Assembly: GCA_947498645.1 (NCBI GenBank)
Contig: CANMKS010000001.1
Span: 2,642,032 to 2,706,031 of the forward strand
Direction of reading: 5' to 3'
Length of the DNA: 64,000 nucleotides
Source of the DNA: an uncultured Paracoccaceae bacterium
GTDB lineage: Bacteria > Pseudomonadota > Alphaproteobacteria > Rhodobacterales > Rhodobacteraceae
Part shown: positions 48,914 to 60,725 of the stretch, piece by piece
How the letters are laid out: each line of letters starts with the position of its first letter
Position numbering within the stretch: the first letter of the stretch is position 1
Position numbers and translations under genes: made by a program
Notes under the pieces: model-generated
What the model saw: only the letters and a program-made list of their open reading frames with translations
Told to the model about the DNA's origin: nothing
The model's database searches: none

Positions 48914-49696
48914 ATGACAATCCTGCATCGCGACGACACTGACGGTATTGCCACACTTACGATGGATGCACCCGACCGGCTCAATGCGCTGTCAGATGCG
49001 ATGCTGGCAGAACTGCAAGGCAATTTTGACGCGATTGCGGATGACCGCGATGTGCGCGCCGTTATTCTGCGCGGCACAGGCAAGGCGTTTTGTGCGGGGC
49101 ATGACCTGAAAGAAATGCAAGCCGGACGGCAGGCCGCAGATGGCGGCGCTGCCTATTTTGCTGATCTTTTTGGGCGGTGTGCGACGATGATGCAGCGGAT
49201 CCAATCCCTGCCCCAGCCGGTGATTGCCCAGGTGCATGGTATCGCCACCGCTGCGGGCTGCCAGTTGGTTGCGACCTGCGATCTGGCCATCGCCGCGGAT
49301 GAAACCCGCTTTGGCGTCAATGGCGTCAACATCGGCCTGTTCTGTTCCACGCCCATGGTTGCCCTCACCCGGAACATCCCGCGCAAAGCAGCCTTTGAAA
49401 TGCTGACCACCGGGCGATTTATCAACACCCGCGAAGCGCAGGACATGGGCCTGATCAACCGTGCCGTTGCCGCCAGCGATCTGGACAGCACGACGCGCGA
49501 ACTGGCAACCACCATCGCGGCAAAGCTGCCGGTGGCGGTGAAAATCGGCAAACAGGCATTCTACAATCAGGCGCAGATGAACACGGCAGAGGCCTATGCC
49601 TATACAGGCGATGTCATGGTGCAAAACATGCTTGATGCGCAAACCAATGAAGGGATCAACGCGTTTCTCGAAAAGCGTGACCCCAACTGGTCGTGA
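48914..49696 (+). CDS. Enoyl-CoA hydratase/isomerase family protein
   Basis: A 260-residue crotonase-fold enzyme. The oxyanion-hole segments KAFCAGHDLKEM and HGIATAAGCQLVATCDLAIA are intact. The residue equivalent to the second catalytic Glu of classical hydratase lies in GLFCSTPMVA and is not a glutamate, so the exact reaction (hydratase, isomerase or hydrolase) is open. GAAGAGAG precedes ATG 48914. Divergent from a thioesterase gene, so both may act in one acyl-CoA pathway. Confidence 0.88.
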   Translation: MTILHRDDTDGIATLTMDAPDRLNALSDAMLAELQGNFDAIADDRDVRAVILRGTGKAFCAGHDLKEMQAGRQAADGGAAYFADLFGRCATMMQRIQSLPQPVIAQVHGIATAAGCQLVATCDLAIAADETRFGVNGVNIGLFCSTPMVALTRNIPRKAAFEMLTTGRFINTREAQDMGLINRAVAASDLDSTTRELATTIAAKLPVAVKIGKQAFYNQAQMNTAEAYAYTGDVMVQNMLDAQTNEGINAFLEKRDPNWS

Positions 49697-49738
49697 ACTT
49701 TCTATGTCCAATCAAACTTCCGCCGGAGGCATCCGCCC

Positions 49739-51208
49739 TCACAACCCGTAGATACCGCTGAATTTATCCTCAAGATAAGCCAAAAGCGGCCCTTCGTCCG
49801 GCGCGGCCCCTGTTGCATGGGCGATGGTCGCTACCGGTGTGCGCAACCCGCCAAATTGCTGGACATTCTCGCGCAGCCAGGCGGTCGCCGGTCCGGCGTC
49901 GCCCTTGGCCAGTTGATCATCCAGATCAGGCAGCGCCTTGCGCAGCGCCTCATGCAGACACCCGGCATAGACGTTGCCCAAAGTGTAAGTCGGGAAATAC
50001 CCAAACAGCCCTTCGGACCAATGCACGTCTTGCAGCACACCGTTAGAGGGTTTGTCCACCGCATAGCCAAAATCAGCTTTGAAGCGGTCGTTCCATGCCG
50101 CCTCAAGGTCAGCCACAGCCAGATCGCCCGCCATCAAGGCCCGCTCAAGATCAAAGCGCAGCAGCACGTGCAGGTTATACTGCACCTCATCGGCCTCGGT
50201 GCGAATGAACCCGTCACTGACCCGATTGACCGTGGCGTAGAAGGCATTCTCGTCCGCAATCCCGAAGTCGCCGAACTGATCGCGCATCTGACCATATAGC
50301 CAGCCGGTAAACGCACGGCTGCGCCCCAATTGGTTTTCGTAAATGCGGCTTTGGCTTTCGTGAACGCCCATCGACACACCCTGCCCCACTGGCGTCAGCA
50401 AATGGGCAGCATCAATCCCCTGTTCATAGGTCGCGTGGCCGACCTCGTGAATGGTCGAATAGAAACAGTTGAATGGATCGGTCGGGTTGGTCCGCGTCGT
50501 GATCCGCACATCAAGGCCCGACCCGGATGAAAACGGATGCACGGCCTTATCAATGCGGCCATGGTCAAGGCTGTAGCCAAAAACCGCCGCCAGTTTCTCG
50601 GACAGGGCAAGTTGGGTCGCGTCATCATAGGTGCCCGACAATTGCGCGGGCGCAGGCCGGTCAAGGATCGCGGCGCGCAAGGCCACCAGCCTTGGGCGCA
50701 ATGCGTCAAACATCGCGCTCAGGCTGGCACCTGTGGCGCCGGGCTCGTAATCGTCCAGCAACGCGTCATAGGGATCAGCATTGCCCGCAATTGCCGCGGC
50801 TTCCTCGCGGCGCAGATCAACCACCTTGCCCAGGATCGGCAGGAAGGCGGCCACGTCCTCATCCGCGCGCGCCTGTGCCCAGACACGATGGGCGAGCGAT
50901 GTGGTTCTGGCCAGTTCCGCCGCCAGTGCGGCGGGAACCTTGGCTGTCCGCTCAAAGCTGCGCCGGATGTGGCGCAGGTTTGCGGCTGCAACGTCATCTG
51001 TGGCGTCGGCCTTCTCCAGCCACGCGCCCACGCGCGGATCAATGCGCCGCGCATGCAGGATATTTGCCATGGCGCCATGTTCCTCTGCGCGCTGCGGGGT
51101 CGCACGTTCAGGCATCACGGTTTCCTGATCCCAGCCCAGACGACCAGCGATCTGGCCAAGCGCTTCGGTTTCGCGCTGGAAGGCCATCAATTCATCATAA
51201 GCGGTCAT
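49739..51208 (-). CDS. Carboxypeptidase M32 (Taq-type)
   Basis: A 489-residue helical metallopeptidase that removes C-terminal residues. The zinc motif HEVGH lies in TIHEVGHATYEQG, with the family companions HESQSRIYENQLG and IRTEADEVQYNLHVLLRF. It is cytoplasmic, without a signal peptide. Length is typical of M32. It follows ctaA on the same strand after 3 bp, so it may be co-transcribed, though no functional link is evident. Confidence 0.93.
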   Translation of the reverse strand: MTAYDELMAFQRETEALGQIAGRLGWDQETVMPERATPQRAEEHGAMANILHARRIDPRVGAWLEKADATDDVAAANLRHIRRSFERTAKVPAALAAELARTTSLAHRVWAQARADEDVAAFLPILGKVVDLRREEAAAIAGNADPYDALLDDYEPGATGASLSAMFDALRPRLVALRAAILDRPAPAQLSGTYDDATQLALSEKLAAVFGYSLDHGRIDKAVHPFSSGSGLDVRITTRTNPTDPFNCFYSTIHEVGHATYEQGIDAAHLLTPVGQGVSMGVHESQSRIYENQLGRSRAFTGWLYGQMRDQFGDFGIADENAFYATVNRVSDGFIRTEADEVQYNLHVLLRFDLERALMAGDLAVADLEAAWNDRFKADFGYAVDKPSNGVLQDVHWSEGLFGYFPTYTLGNVYAGCLHEALRKALPDLDDQLAKGDAGPATAWLRENVQQFGGLRTPVATIAHATGAAPDEGPLLAYLEDKFSGIYGL

Positions 51209-51211
51209 GTC

Positions 51212-52345
51212 TTAGCCTCGCACTGATTGGGGAATGGGATATTGCGCCAGAAAACGGCCGCGCAGGATCAAGGCCCACAGGGCAACGGCACCCAGTTGAT
51301 GCACAATGGCAACCTGCCAGGGGGCCGAATAGATGACGGTGACAATGCCGAGCACCAGCTGCAAAAGCATCGCCGCCATGACCGCATGAAAGGCCAGGCG
51401 CGTATGCCCATTGGCCAGTTTGCGCGCGCGCAGCCAGACGAAGATCGTGAAGGCAAAAAGGAAATAGCCTGCCATCCGATGCATGAATTGCACAAGGCCT
51501 GCGTCCTCAAAGAAATTGCGCCAGATCGGCGACAGACCAAAGGGTTCAGGCGGCAGGAAACCACCGGCCATCAATGGCCAGTCAGGGTATGCGCGGCCTG
51601 CGTCGATGCCCGCGACCAAGGCGCCCAGAATGATCTGCAAGAAGGCAAACCCAACCAGAATGCCGGTCAGCCGTGCCAGCCCCGCATCTCCATTGCGCCG
51701 GGCCTGCAAAAGGTCGGCCTGACTGCGCCCAAACTGAATGATGTACCAGGCGATGAAACCGAAGATCACAAAGGCAAGCCCAAGATGCGTGGCCAAACGG
51801 TAAGACGCCACATCAAGCATCCCTTCCTCGAGCCCAGAGGACACCATCCACCAGCCGATAAAGCCCTGCAACCCACCCAAGGCACCAATGAGAAGCAGCT
51901 TCGGTGTCCAACCGGTGGGGATCTTGCGCGTCGCCGCAAAGAAGATGAAACCGGCAGCCCAGACAAGGCCGATCACGCGGCCCAATTGCCGGTGACCCCA
52001 TTCCCACCAATAGATCGTCTTGAATTCAGACAGGGTCATGCCCTTGTTTTGCAATTGATATTCGGGGATCGCGCGGTATTTGTCGAATTCTTCGGTCCAC
52101 GCGGCCTCGGACATGGGTGGCATGGCACCGGTCACGGGCTTCCATTCGGTGATGGAAAGGCCACTGTCGGTCAGGCGGGTCAACCCGCCCACCACAATCA
52201 TGACAACCACCAAGCCGAACAGGATCATCAACCAGCCCCGGATCAGCCCACGGGCACCATGGCCTGCGCGGTCAATCCCGCCAGGGGCCGCGACCTGTTT
52301 TGGGGTGTCGCCCACCTCTTCAAAGATGCTGCGTTTTTCTGCCAT
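51212..52345 (-). CDS. ctaA: Haem A synthase CtaA
   Basis: A 377-residue inner-membrane enzyme that oxidises the C8 methyl of haem O to make haem A for cytochrome oxidase. Eight helices are seen. The conserved histidines fit the type 2 proteins of alphaproteobacteria: WEWGHRQLGR, HLGLAF, FMHRMAGY and IVHQLGA. The N-terminus is a 35-residue soluble tail. Start ATG 52345. It is upstream of the M32 peptidase. Confidence 0.95.
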   Translation of the reverse strand: MAEKRSIFEEVGDTPKQVAAPGGIDRAGHGARGLIRGWLMILFGLVVVMIVVGGLTRLTDSGLSITEWKPVTGAMPPMSEAAWTEEFDKYRAIPEYQLQNKGMTLSEFKTIYWWEWGHRQLGRVIGLVWAAGFIFFAATRKIPTGWTPKLLLIGALGGLQGFIGWWMVSSGLEEGMLDVASYRLATHLGLAFVIFGFIAWYIIQFGRSQADLLQARRNGDAGLARLTGILVGFAFLQIILGALVAGIDAGRAYPDWPLMAGGFLPPEPFGLSPIWRNFFEDAGLVQFMHRMAGYFLFAFTIFVWLRARKLANGHTRLAFHAVMAAMLLQLVLGIVTVIYSAPWQVAIVHQLGAVALWALILRGRFLAQYPIPQSVRG

Positions 52346-52450
52346 CTCAGGCCTCCGAATTGTCTTGCGCGGAACCTATGCCCGCGCGCGGTATGCTGCA
52401 AGCGGCAGGGTGCCACAGGTAAGGTGGATCATGATCCACCTTACGCCACA

Positions 52451-53191
52451 TCAGCCGCGTTCTTTCCAGCGCACCATCTGGCGCATGATCCCATGCAGCA
52501 TCTGCACATCGGCACGTGTCATCGGCATCCGTGACCACAAATTGCGCAGGTTCATCTTCATGTTCTCGGCCTTATGTTCGGGAAAGAAAAAGCCTGCGTC
52601 GTCCAACCGTTGCTCATAATGCTCGCTGAGTTTCTCGATCTCGACCTGCTCGGCCCAGTCACCCACGGCATCCATACGCGCCGCATCAACCTCAACCGCT
52701 TCGCGTTGCCATTCATAGCCTGTCAGCAACACGCATTGCGCAAGGTTGAGCGACGGAAACGCCGGGTTCACCGGCACCGAGATAATCGCATTGGCCCGCG
52801 CGATATCATCGTTTTCCATGCCCGCGCGCTCGGGGCCGAACATCACCGCAACCTTCTGCCCTTCGGCGATCCGCTTGCGGGCATCAGCCATGGCGGCCTC
52901 TGGCGTCAGCACCAGTTTGGTCAGCCCGCGGGGCCGGGCCGTGGTGGCATAGACATAGTCACAATCGGCCACCGCCCCGCCGGTGTCATCGAAAATCTGC
53001 GCCTCATCCAGCAACCGCCCGGCACCACTGGCCATCGCCACGGCCTTTTGGTTTGGCCAACCATCACGCGGCGCCACAATGCGCATCCGGTCCAGCCCAA
53101 AGTTCCACATGCCCCGTGCGGCCGCCCCAATATTCTCGCCCATTTGCGGGCGGATCAGAACATAGGCGGGTTGCAATGTCGGGCTGGGCAT
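52451..53191 (-). CDS. trmJ: tRNA 2'-O-methyltransferase TrmJ-like (SpoU family)
   Basis: A 246-residue SPOUT enzyme methylating the ribose of nucleotide 32 in tRNA. The N-terminus reads YVLIRPQMGENIGAAARGMWNFGL, followed by FGPERAGMENDDIARAN and IISVPVNPAFPSLNLAQCVLL, which form the trefoil knot that binds SAM. The tail helix (EQRLDDAGFFFPE) matches TrmJ. Start ATG 53191 gives the canonical N-terminus. The upstream extension to 53386 lies over the TfoX gene promoter and is rejected. Confidence 0.92.
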   Translation of the reverse strand: MPSPTLQPAYVLIRPQMGENIGAAARGMWNFGLDRMRIVAPRDGWPNQKAVAMASGAGRLLDEAQIFDDTGGAVADCDYVYATTARPRGLTKLVLTPEAAMADARKRIAEGQKVAVMFGPERAGMENDDIARANAIISVPVNPAFPSLNLAQCVLLTGYEWQREAVEVDAARMDAVGDWAEQVEIEKLSEHYEQRLDDAGFFFPEHKAENMKMNLRNLWSRMPMTRADVQMLHGIMRQMVRWKERG

Positions 53192-53257
53192 CGGGCTTCC
53201 TTTGGCGGTTCGTGGCGTGATACGCTGCCAGATATCCCAAAGCAAGGAGAGTACCCG

Positions 53258-53590
53258 ATGGCCTATGATGAAGGATACGCAACCTTGATGCGCGAAACAC
53301 TGGGTGATGAACCGGGTCTGTCTGAGAAGAAGATGTTTGGCGGGCTTTGCTTTCTGAAGGATGGCAACATGATCTGCGGTGTGCATCAGGGCGGCGGCAT
53401 GGCCCGCGTTGGCAAAGCGGCAGAACCTGCCGCACTCAGGTTGGAGGGGATTACCCCGCTTTCCTTCACGGGCCGCAAGATGGGCGGCATGGTTGATGTC
53501 TCAGAGGATGTTCTGGGTGATGATGGGCGGCGCGCAGAAATCGTCGCCATGGCGCTGGAATATGCGCGCAGCTTGCCACCCAAGGCATAG
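53258..53590 (+). CDS. TfoX N-terminal domain protein
   Basis: A 110-residue protein matching the N-terminal TfoX/Sxy domain: VSEKKMFGG-type block here as SEKKMFGGLCFL and MARVGKA, then GRKMGGMVDV. Only this domain is present, without the C-terminal part that induces competence in gamma-proteobacteria, so competence is not implied. AAGGAGAG at 53244-53251 precedes ATG 53258. Divergent from trmJ across 66 bp. Role unknown. Confidence 0.88.
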   Translation: MAYDEGYATLMRETLGDEPGLSEKKMFGGLCFLKDGNMICGVHQGGGMARVGKAAEPAALRLEGITPLSFTGRKMGGMVDVSEDVLGDDGRRAEIVAMALEYARSLPPKA

Positions 53591-53649
53591 CCAAGCCCAG
53601 AAAACCCCGCTAGAAGCCCCAGAACACTGCATAAATTCGGAATGCCCTC

Positions 53650-54276
53650 ATGTCGGACGCTCAGGACCACCCGCAAATCTACCTGATCAGCCCATCAGAG
53701 TTTGACTTGTCCACCTACCCCGCCCAGCTGGCCGCCTGTCTGGACAGCACCGAAGTTGCCTGCGTGCGCCTTGCGCTTGCCACCAAGGACGAGGCCCGCA
53801 TCGCCAAGGCGGCAGATGCCCTGCGCGAAGTCACCCACGCCCGCGACGTGGCCCTTGTAATCGACAGCCACATCATGCTGGTCGAACGTCTGGGGCTGGA
53901 CGGTGTCCACCTCAATGATGGCGCGCGCACGATCAAGAAAACCCGCAAGGATCTTGGCGACGACGCGATTGTCGGCAGTTTCTGCGGCAATTCCCGCCAT
54001 GACGGCATGACCGCCGGAGAGTTGGGTGCCGATTACGTCAGTTTTGGCCCGGTTGGAGACAGCCCCCTGGGCGACGGTCGACAGGCCGAGCTTGAGCTTT
54101 TTGAATGGTGGTCAATGATGATCGAAGTGCCCGTTGTTGCCGAAGGTGCCTTGACCACTGACCTGATCCGCAGCTTGTCCCCACATACCGATTTTTTCGG
54201 GATCGGCGATGAGATCTGGGGGGCCGACACCCCTGCCAAGGCACTGTCAGAGCTGCGCCACGCCATGCTGGGCTAG
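53650..54276 (+). CDS. thiE: Thiamine-phosphate synthase-like TIM-barrel protein
   Basis: A 208-residue ThiE-family protein. The segments ADALREVTHARDVALVIDSH, DGVHLNDGAR, GSFCGNSRHDGMTAGELGADYVSFGP and a C-terminal (EVPVVAEGALTTDLI) follow the thiamine-phosphate synthase barrel, where HMP-pyrophosphate and thiazole phosphate are joined. No other thi gene is next to it, so a degraded or specialised role is possible. The end overlaps olsA tail to tail by 30 bp. Confidence 0.8.
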   Translation: MSDAQDHPQIYLISPSEFDLSTYPAQLAACLDSTEVACVRLALATKDEARIAKAADALREVTHARDVALVIDSHIMLVERLGLDGVHLNDGARTIKKTRKDLGDDAIVGSFCGNSRHDGMTAGELGADYVSFGPVGDSPLGDGRQAELELFEWWSMMIEVPVVAEGALTTDLIRSLSPHTDFFGIGDEIWGADTPAKALSELRHAMLG

Positions 54277-55083
54277 GCTGCTGCGCACGGCTTCTTCTGT
54301 CGCTTTCGCCAGCACCTTGCGGTTCGCAAAATCGGCCACCCTGACGGGCGGGTGATAGACAACCGTGACACTGCCCTGCTTTCGGGTCGCCAATGTCGCC
54401 AACAGATGCGGCCCGAAGTCCATATCCCCCCACCAGCCATAGAACCTTGGGTCCGCGCCGTCGGGGGCTGCGTAATTCAGTGTGACAGGCTGAATCTGCA
54501 AAGTGTCACGCAGCGCAGGATCAAAAAAGGCCGCAAACAGCGCAGGCTTGAAGGGCAGGACCTGCAACCCATCGGTCGAGGTGCCCTCGGGAAAGAACAG
54601 CAGCTTGTGCCCGGCTGACAGACGATTGCGGAACAAGGTAATCTGATCGCCCACCTCGGACCGGTCGCGTTTGATAAAGACGGTGCCCGTTGCCCGCGCC
54701 AGCCAGCCGATCCCCGGCCAGCCGGCCACCTCGGATTTCGAGACAAAGTAGATCCGTTTGCGCGCGTTCAGTGCAAAAATATCCAACCAGGAAGAGTGGT
54801 TCGCCACAACCGCCCCTGCGCCAACCATCGGGGCGCCTTGCGTGCGGTAGCGGATCCCCAGCAGTGCCAGGGACGACCGACAGACAAACTGTGTAATGTA
54901 AGGTGTGACCGGGCGGCGCAGGCCGCACAACGGCCGTTCCAACAGCCGCACCAGCAACAGCACCACCAGCCCGCCAAATACCAGCACAACCAACGGCACG
55001 GCGCGCACGATCACCCGCATCCACCCGCCAAACCCGAATTGTGCAGGTTGCGGGCCGTTTTCGCCGTACCATGTCTCAGCCAC
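54247..55083 (-). CDS. olsA: OlsA-like lysophospholipid/ornithine-lipid acyltransferase
   Basis: A 278-residue membrane-bound acyltransferase of the PlsC group. The N-terminal helix runs VPLVVLVFGGLVVLLLV. Catalytic motif I is NHSSWLD (H-x4-D), and motif III is FPEGTSTDG. It is encoded 8 bp into the end of olsB, and this pairing identifies it as the enzyme adding the second acyl chain to lyso-ornithine lipid. It may also make phosphatidic acid. Start is GTG 55083. Confidence 0.85.
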   Translation of the reverse strand: MAETWYGENGPQPAQFGFGGWMRVIVRAVPLVVLVFGGLVVLLLVRLLERPLCGLRRPVTPYITQFVCRSSLALLGIRYRTQGAPMVGAGAVVANHSSWLDIFALNARKRIYFVSKSEVAGWPGIGWLARATGTVFIKRDRSEVGDQITLFRNRLSAGHKLLFFPEGTSTDGLQVLPFKPALFAAFFDPALRDTLQIQPVTLNYAAPDGADPRFYGWWGDMDFGPHLLATLATRKQGSVTVVYHPPVRVADFANRKVLAKATEEAVRSSLAQHGVAQL

Positions 55084-55900
55084 GTATCGCCCCTTTGGTG
55101 TAGATGGACCGTTGCAGAGCGTTGATCGCCTCGTGTTCCAGAATCAAACAGACATCGACCGTGTTGAAGGCGTGATCAACAAAGGCCCCCTCGCCCACCG
55201 TAGCACCCAAACGCAGATAACCTTTGATTAGGGGCGGCATGGCGCGGACGGCGGCCAAACGGTCAAGTGCGTCATTATCCTGCATGTTCATGTCCAGCGC
55301 CGTTGGGCCAATAGCCCGGACGCGCAAAGCATCAGGTGCGCTATGCCGATGATGCAAAAGGCTGAGAGGGCCTGCCAGCGCATCCACGTCAGTGCCATGA
55401 AATGAGGCCACGCCAAACAGCACTTCAATGCCGTGGCTTGCAACATAATTTGCTAGGCCCGCCCAGAGATGCAACATGCCTGCGCCGCCACGATAGTCGG
55501 GATGCAGGCAGGACCGTCCCAGCTCCAACAGTTGCCGCCCGCTTTGGCGCAAAGGGCCAAGGTCATATTCTTCCTCGCAGTAGAATCGTCCAGCCTTTTC
55601 AGCCAGTTGCGTGGTCATCAACCGGTAAACACCAACCACCTGATCCCCGATCGGGCGCGCCGCGTCCAACAGCATCAGATGATCGGCATGCGCATCAAAG
55701 GCGTCGCGCTCAAGTCCCGCCTGATGATCCACCATCGGGCCATCGCCGCCCAGTTCTTTGACAAAAACCTGATAGCGCAATCTTTGGGCAGCGGCGATGT
55801 CTTCGGCGCTGCTGGCCAATTGGGTGCGGAGCTGTGATTCTTGCCCGCCGACCGCAACATTCGATGGGTTGCTTAATGGATTGTTTCCCAATTTAACCAT
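55076..55900 (-). CDS. olsB: L-ornithine N-alpha-acyltransferase OlsB
   Basis: A 274-residue GNAT-like protein joining a 3-hydroxyacyl group from ACP to ornithine, first step of phosphorus-free ornithine lipid. The middle part (AAQRLRYQVFVKELGGDG, LELGRSCLHPDYRGG, WAGLANYVASHGIEVLFGVASFHG) is diagnostic of OlsB. It forms an olsBA operon with an 8-bp overlap. Such lipids replace phospholipids under phosphate limitation, common in marine strains. Start ATG 55900. Confidence 0.93.
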   Translation of the reverse strand: MVKLGNNPLSNPSNVAVGGQESQLRTQLASSAEDIAAAQRLRYQVFVKELGGDGPMVDHQAGLERDAFDAHADHLMLLDAARPIGDQVVGVYRLMTTQLAEKAGRFYCEEEYDLGPLRQSGRQLLELGRSCLHPDYRGGAGMLHLWAGLANYVASHGIEVLFGVASFHGTDVDALAGPLSLLHHRHSAPDALRVRAIGPTALDMNMQDNDALDRLAAVRAMPPLIKGYLRLGATVGEGAFVDHAFNTVDVCLILEHEAINALQRSIYTKGAIRG

Positions 55901-55974
55901 TCCTTAGGCAATTTTTCCCCAACAAAAGACAGTTATTGACGGCGACTTGATATACCCGCATAGGTTGTAGTTAC

Positions 55975-56151
55975 TCACCTTACGATTTCGAGCGTTACAG
56001 ATTTGCTATCTATCACAACCTTCCCCATCTCCCGAAAGTTGACGGTAACTCTGCCATTTACGTTCGACTGGATCTGCCCAATCCCCCACGCGGGTTGGCC
56101 CGGATGGCGCACCAGCATGCCTGGCTCAAGAAAATCGTATACTTCTTTCAT
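55975..56151 (-). CDS. DUF3553 protein, small
   Basis: A 58-residue protein (ATG 56151, TGA 55975). The stretch FLEPGMLVRHPGQPAWGIGQIQS and NGRVTVNFREMGKVVIDSK matches DUF3553, a short beta-rich domain of unknown role that sometimes appears fused to UvrD-type helicases and resembles a small barrel binding nucleic acid or protein. AAGGGAA lies directly upstream. It is divergent from chpT, whose start is 29 bp away, so they share a promoter region. Confidence 0.85.
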   Translation of the reverse strand: MKEVYDFLEPGMLVRHPGQPAWGIGQIQSNVNGRVTVNFREMGKVVIDSKSVTLEIVR

Positions 56152-56179
56152 GTTCCCTTCTTAGAGCGGAGGTTTTGCG

Positions 56180-56770
56180 ATGCAACCTGATTTAGCAGCA
56201 CTTGTCGGCTCGCGCATTTGCCATGATCTGATCAGTCCGATTGGCGCCATTGGCAACGGTGTCGAACTCTTATCACTCACTGATGGCGACACTGGTGCTG
56301 AAATGGACCTAATCAACGAAAGCGTCCAGAACGCCTCTGCCCGGATCAGGTATTTTCGCATCGCCTATGGTGCGGCCAGCGAAGAACAACATGTCAGCCG
56401 CTCCGAAGTGCTGTCGATCCTGTCGGCTTCGGCGCGGGGTGGACGGTTCAACTATATCTGGCAGATCGAAGGCGAGCAGCCCCGCCGCCGCGTTCGCTGC
56501 GCTCTTTTGATATTGCAGGCACTTGAAACGGCACTGCCACTTGGCGGCGATCTTCAGGTGCTCCAAGACGGCGACAGTTGGATTGCGCGCGCGCAAGGGC
56601 CGCGGATCAGCATTGACCAGCCATTATGGGACAATCTGCTGTCACCGCAGCTGTGCTATCACCACACAGCCGCGCAGGTGCAATTCGCCCTTCTGCCGGG
56701 TGTCTTGGCGCAGGCGGGCCGCACTCTGGAATTTGTCGAGCATTCAGACCGGTTGGTTGCCCGGTTTTAA
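56180..56770 (+). CDS. chpT: Histidine phosphotransferase ChpT
   Basis: A 196-residue protein that passes phosphate from CckA to CtrA and CpdR. The phospho-histidine His15 lies in [21 protein letters not shown], the ChpT signature. The C-terminal part is a degenerate ATPase-like domain ([21 protein letters not shown]), which does not bind ATP in Caulobacter. Together with ctrA and sciP in this window it gives most of the output relay; CckA is not in view. Ends in an interlocked stop with proA (56767-56770). Confidence 0.93.
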   Translation: MQPDLAALVGSRICHDLISPIGAIGNGVELLSLTDGDTGAEMDLINESVQNASARIRYFRIAYGAASEEQHVSRSEVLSILSASARGGRFNYIWQIEGEQPRRRVRCALLILQALETALPLGGDLQVLQDGDSWIARAQGPRISIDQPLWDNLLSPQLCYHHTAAQVQFALLPGVLAQAGRTLEFVEHSDRLVARF

Positions 56771-58044
56771 GCGCGCACTGTCCCCTCGCCCGTCACCAGA
56801 TATTTGAAGCTGGTCAATTGAACCGCGCCCACAGGCCCACGGGCATGCAACTTGCCCGTGGCGATGCCGATCTCGGCGCCCATTCCAAACTCTCCGCCAT
56901 CGGCGAATTGGGTCGAGGCATTGCGCATCAGAATCGCACTGTCGAGTTCCTTGAAGAAATGCGCGGCCGCCTGATCATCGGATGTGATGATCGCATCGGT
57001 ATGGTTTGACCCATATGTGCGGATATGATCAATCGCCGGATCTACGCCATCCACCAGTTTGGCGGCACAGATCATATCAAGGAATTCCTTGCCGAAATCA
57101 TCAGGATTGGCCGGTGTCGTGCCCGCAATCTTGGCCAGATCACCATCTGCGCGCACCTCGACACCCGCTTTGAGCAAAGCATCAATCAGGATCGACCCAT
57201 GCTGGGTGTAAAAACGCCAATCAATCAGCAGGCATTCCATCGCCCCGCAAATTCCTGTGCGGCGGGTCTTGGCGTTCAGCACAATCTCCAAGGCCATGGC
57301 AGGGTCAGCGGTCGCACCCACGTAGATGTGACAAATCCCTTCCAGATGGGCAAAGACCGGCACGCGCGCCTCGCGCTGGACCAGCCCCACAAGGCCCTTT
57401 CCGCCGCGTGGCACGATGACGTCGATATGATCAGTGGCCGTCAGCATCGCCGACACTGCCGCCCTGTCGCGGGTAGGCACCAGCTGGATCGCTGCTTCTG
57501 GAAGGCCTGCCTGTTTCAGCCCGATTTGCAGGCATTTGTGGATCATGGTTGAGGAATGAAAACTTTCTGACCCGCCCCGCAAAATCACCGCATTGCCAGA
57601 TTGCAGACACAGCGCACCGGCGTCAGCGGTCACATTCGGGCGGCTTTCGTAGATCACGCCAATCACGCCCAATGGCGTGCGCACGCGCTGGATGTGCAGG
57701 CCGGTGGGCATATCCCACTCGGTCATCACCTCACCAATCGGATCATGCTGTGCGGCCACATTGCGCAGCCCATCGGCCATGGCGCGGATGCGCGGCTCAT
57801 CCAGCATCAGACGGTCCATCATGGCAGGGCTGAGGCCCTTTACTTCGCCATACACCTGATCTTCGGCGTTGGCGTCCATGATCTCTTGCCGGTGGTCCCA
57901 GATTGCATCTGCGCCACCAATCAGGGCGGCATATTTACGTTCAGAGCCTGCTGTCGCCAGCACGGTCGCAGCGGCACGGGCGTCAGCGCCGATCCTGGCC
58001 ATCATTGGCCCGATTGCATCTTGATCGTTCATCGCATCATCCAT
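56767..58044 (-). CDS. proA: Gamma-glutamyl phosphate reductase
   Basis: A 425-residue NADPH-dependent enzyme, second step of proline synthesis, making glutamate semialdehyde. The aldehyde-dehydrogenase fold shows the catalytic cysteine in [13 protein letters not shown] and the NADP-binding segment [12 protein letters not shown]. It starts at ATG 58044, immediately after the proB TGA, or at an ATG four codons later (58032). It is the last gene of an obg-proB-proA group. Confidence 0.96.
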   Translation of the reverse strand: MDDAMNDQDAIGPMMARIGADARAAATVLATAGSERKYAALIGGADAIWDHRQEIMDANAEDQVYGEVKGLSPAMMDRLMLDEPRIRAMADGLRNVAAQHDPIGEVMTEWDMPTGLHIQRVRTPLGVIGVIYESRPNVTADAGALCLQSGNAVILRGGSESFHSSTMIHKCLQIGLKQAGLPEAAIQLVPTRDRAAVSAMLTATDHIDVIVPRGGKGLVGLVQREARVPVFAHLEGICHIYVGATADPAMALEIVLNAKTRRTGICGAMECLLIDWRFYTQHGSILIDALLKAGVEVRADGDLAKIAGTTPANPDDFGKEFLDMICAAKLVDGVDPAIDHIRTYGSNHTDAIITSDDQAAAHFFKELDSAILMRNASTQFADGGEFGMGAEIGIATGKLHARGPVGAVQLTSFKYLVTGEGTVRA

Positions 58045-60227
<2,183 letters not shown>

Positions 60228-60725
60228 CTACTGCGCGGCGGTTCTCAAGCGGTCCCATGTGGGACGCGGCAGGCGGTATTGATGCACCAGCGTCGGCAAA
60301 CGCGCGGGGCTGCGTGTGTAATGGGTCTGCCAATGAACAAATCCAAGTTTGCGCAAGATCGCGGCAGAGGCCGGATTATCATGCCAGACCGAGGCATAAA
60401 GAACCGGCCAGTCATAATCTGCGAAAGCCTTGGCAATCGCATCGCGTGCAACTCGTGTGCCGATGCCCTTGCCATGCACCTCTGGCGCGAAGGTATAGCC
60501 AAGCTCGCGGTTGGTGACAGCCATCGAGCCGATAACACGGTCGTCGATGCACACAGCCCAGACAAACCCGTTACCTTCATAAGGTTTACACCGCCCGCGC
60601 GTGAACGCGGGCTGAGGTGGCCATGGCCAGCGGCCCAATTGCCGTGCGACGGACCAATGTGACACCATCGCATGCACGTCATCAAAATCATCCGCGCGCA
60701 GTGCGCGGTATGTCAGATCAATCAT
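60228..60725 (-). CDS. GNAT acetyltransferase, third of three
   Basis: A 165-residue N-acetyltransferase. The acetyl-CoA loop region is EVHGKGIGTRVARDAIAKAF, followed by the ASVWHDNPASAAILRKLGF segment typical of RimJ/RimL-like GNATs. It acts on an amino group of protein or small molecule, with target unknown. Its start overlaps the neighbouring GNAT gene by 8 bp (60718-60725), and obg follows 39 bp on, so it is part of the ribosome-assembly operon. Confidence 0.87.
   Translation of the reverse strand: MIDLTYRALRADDFDDVHAMVSHWSVARQLGRWPWPPQPAFTRGRCKPYEGNGFVWAVCIDDRVIGSMAVTNRELGYTFAPEVHGKGIGTRVARDAIAKAFADYDWPVLYASVWHDNPASAAILRKLGFVHWQTHYTRSPARLPTLVHQYRLPRPTWDRLRTAAQ

Noticed and set aside
51227..52534. 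435-codon plus-strand frame across ctaA
   Set aside because: It lies over a clear haem A synthase on the minus strand. Its translation is low-complexity and His/Pro/Gln-rich, and no domain is recognisable.
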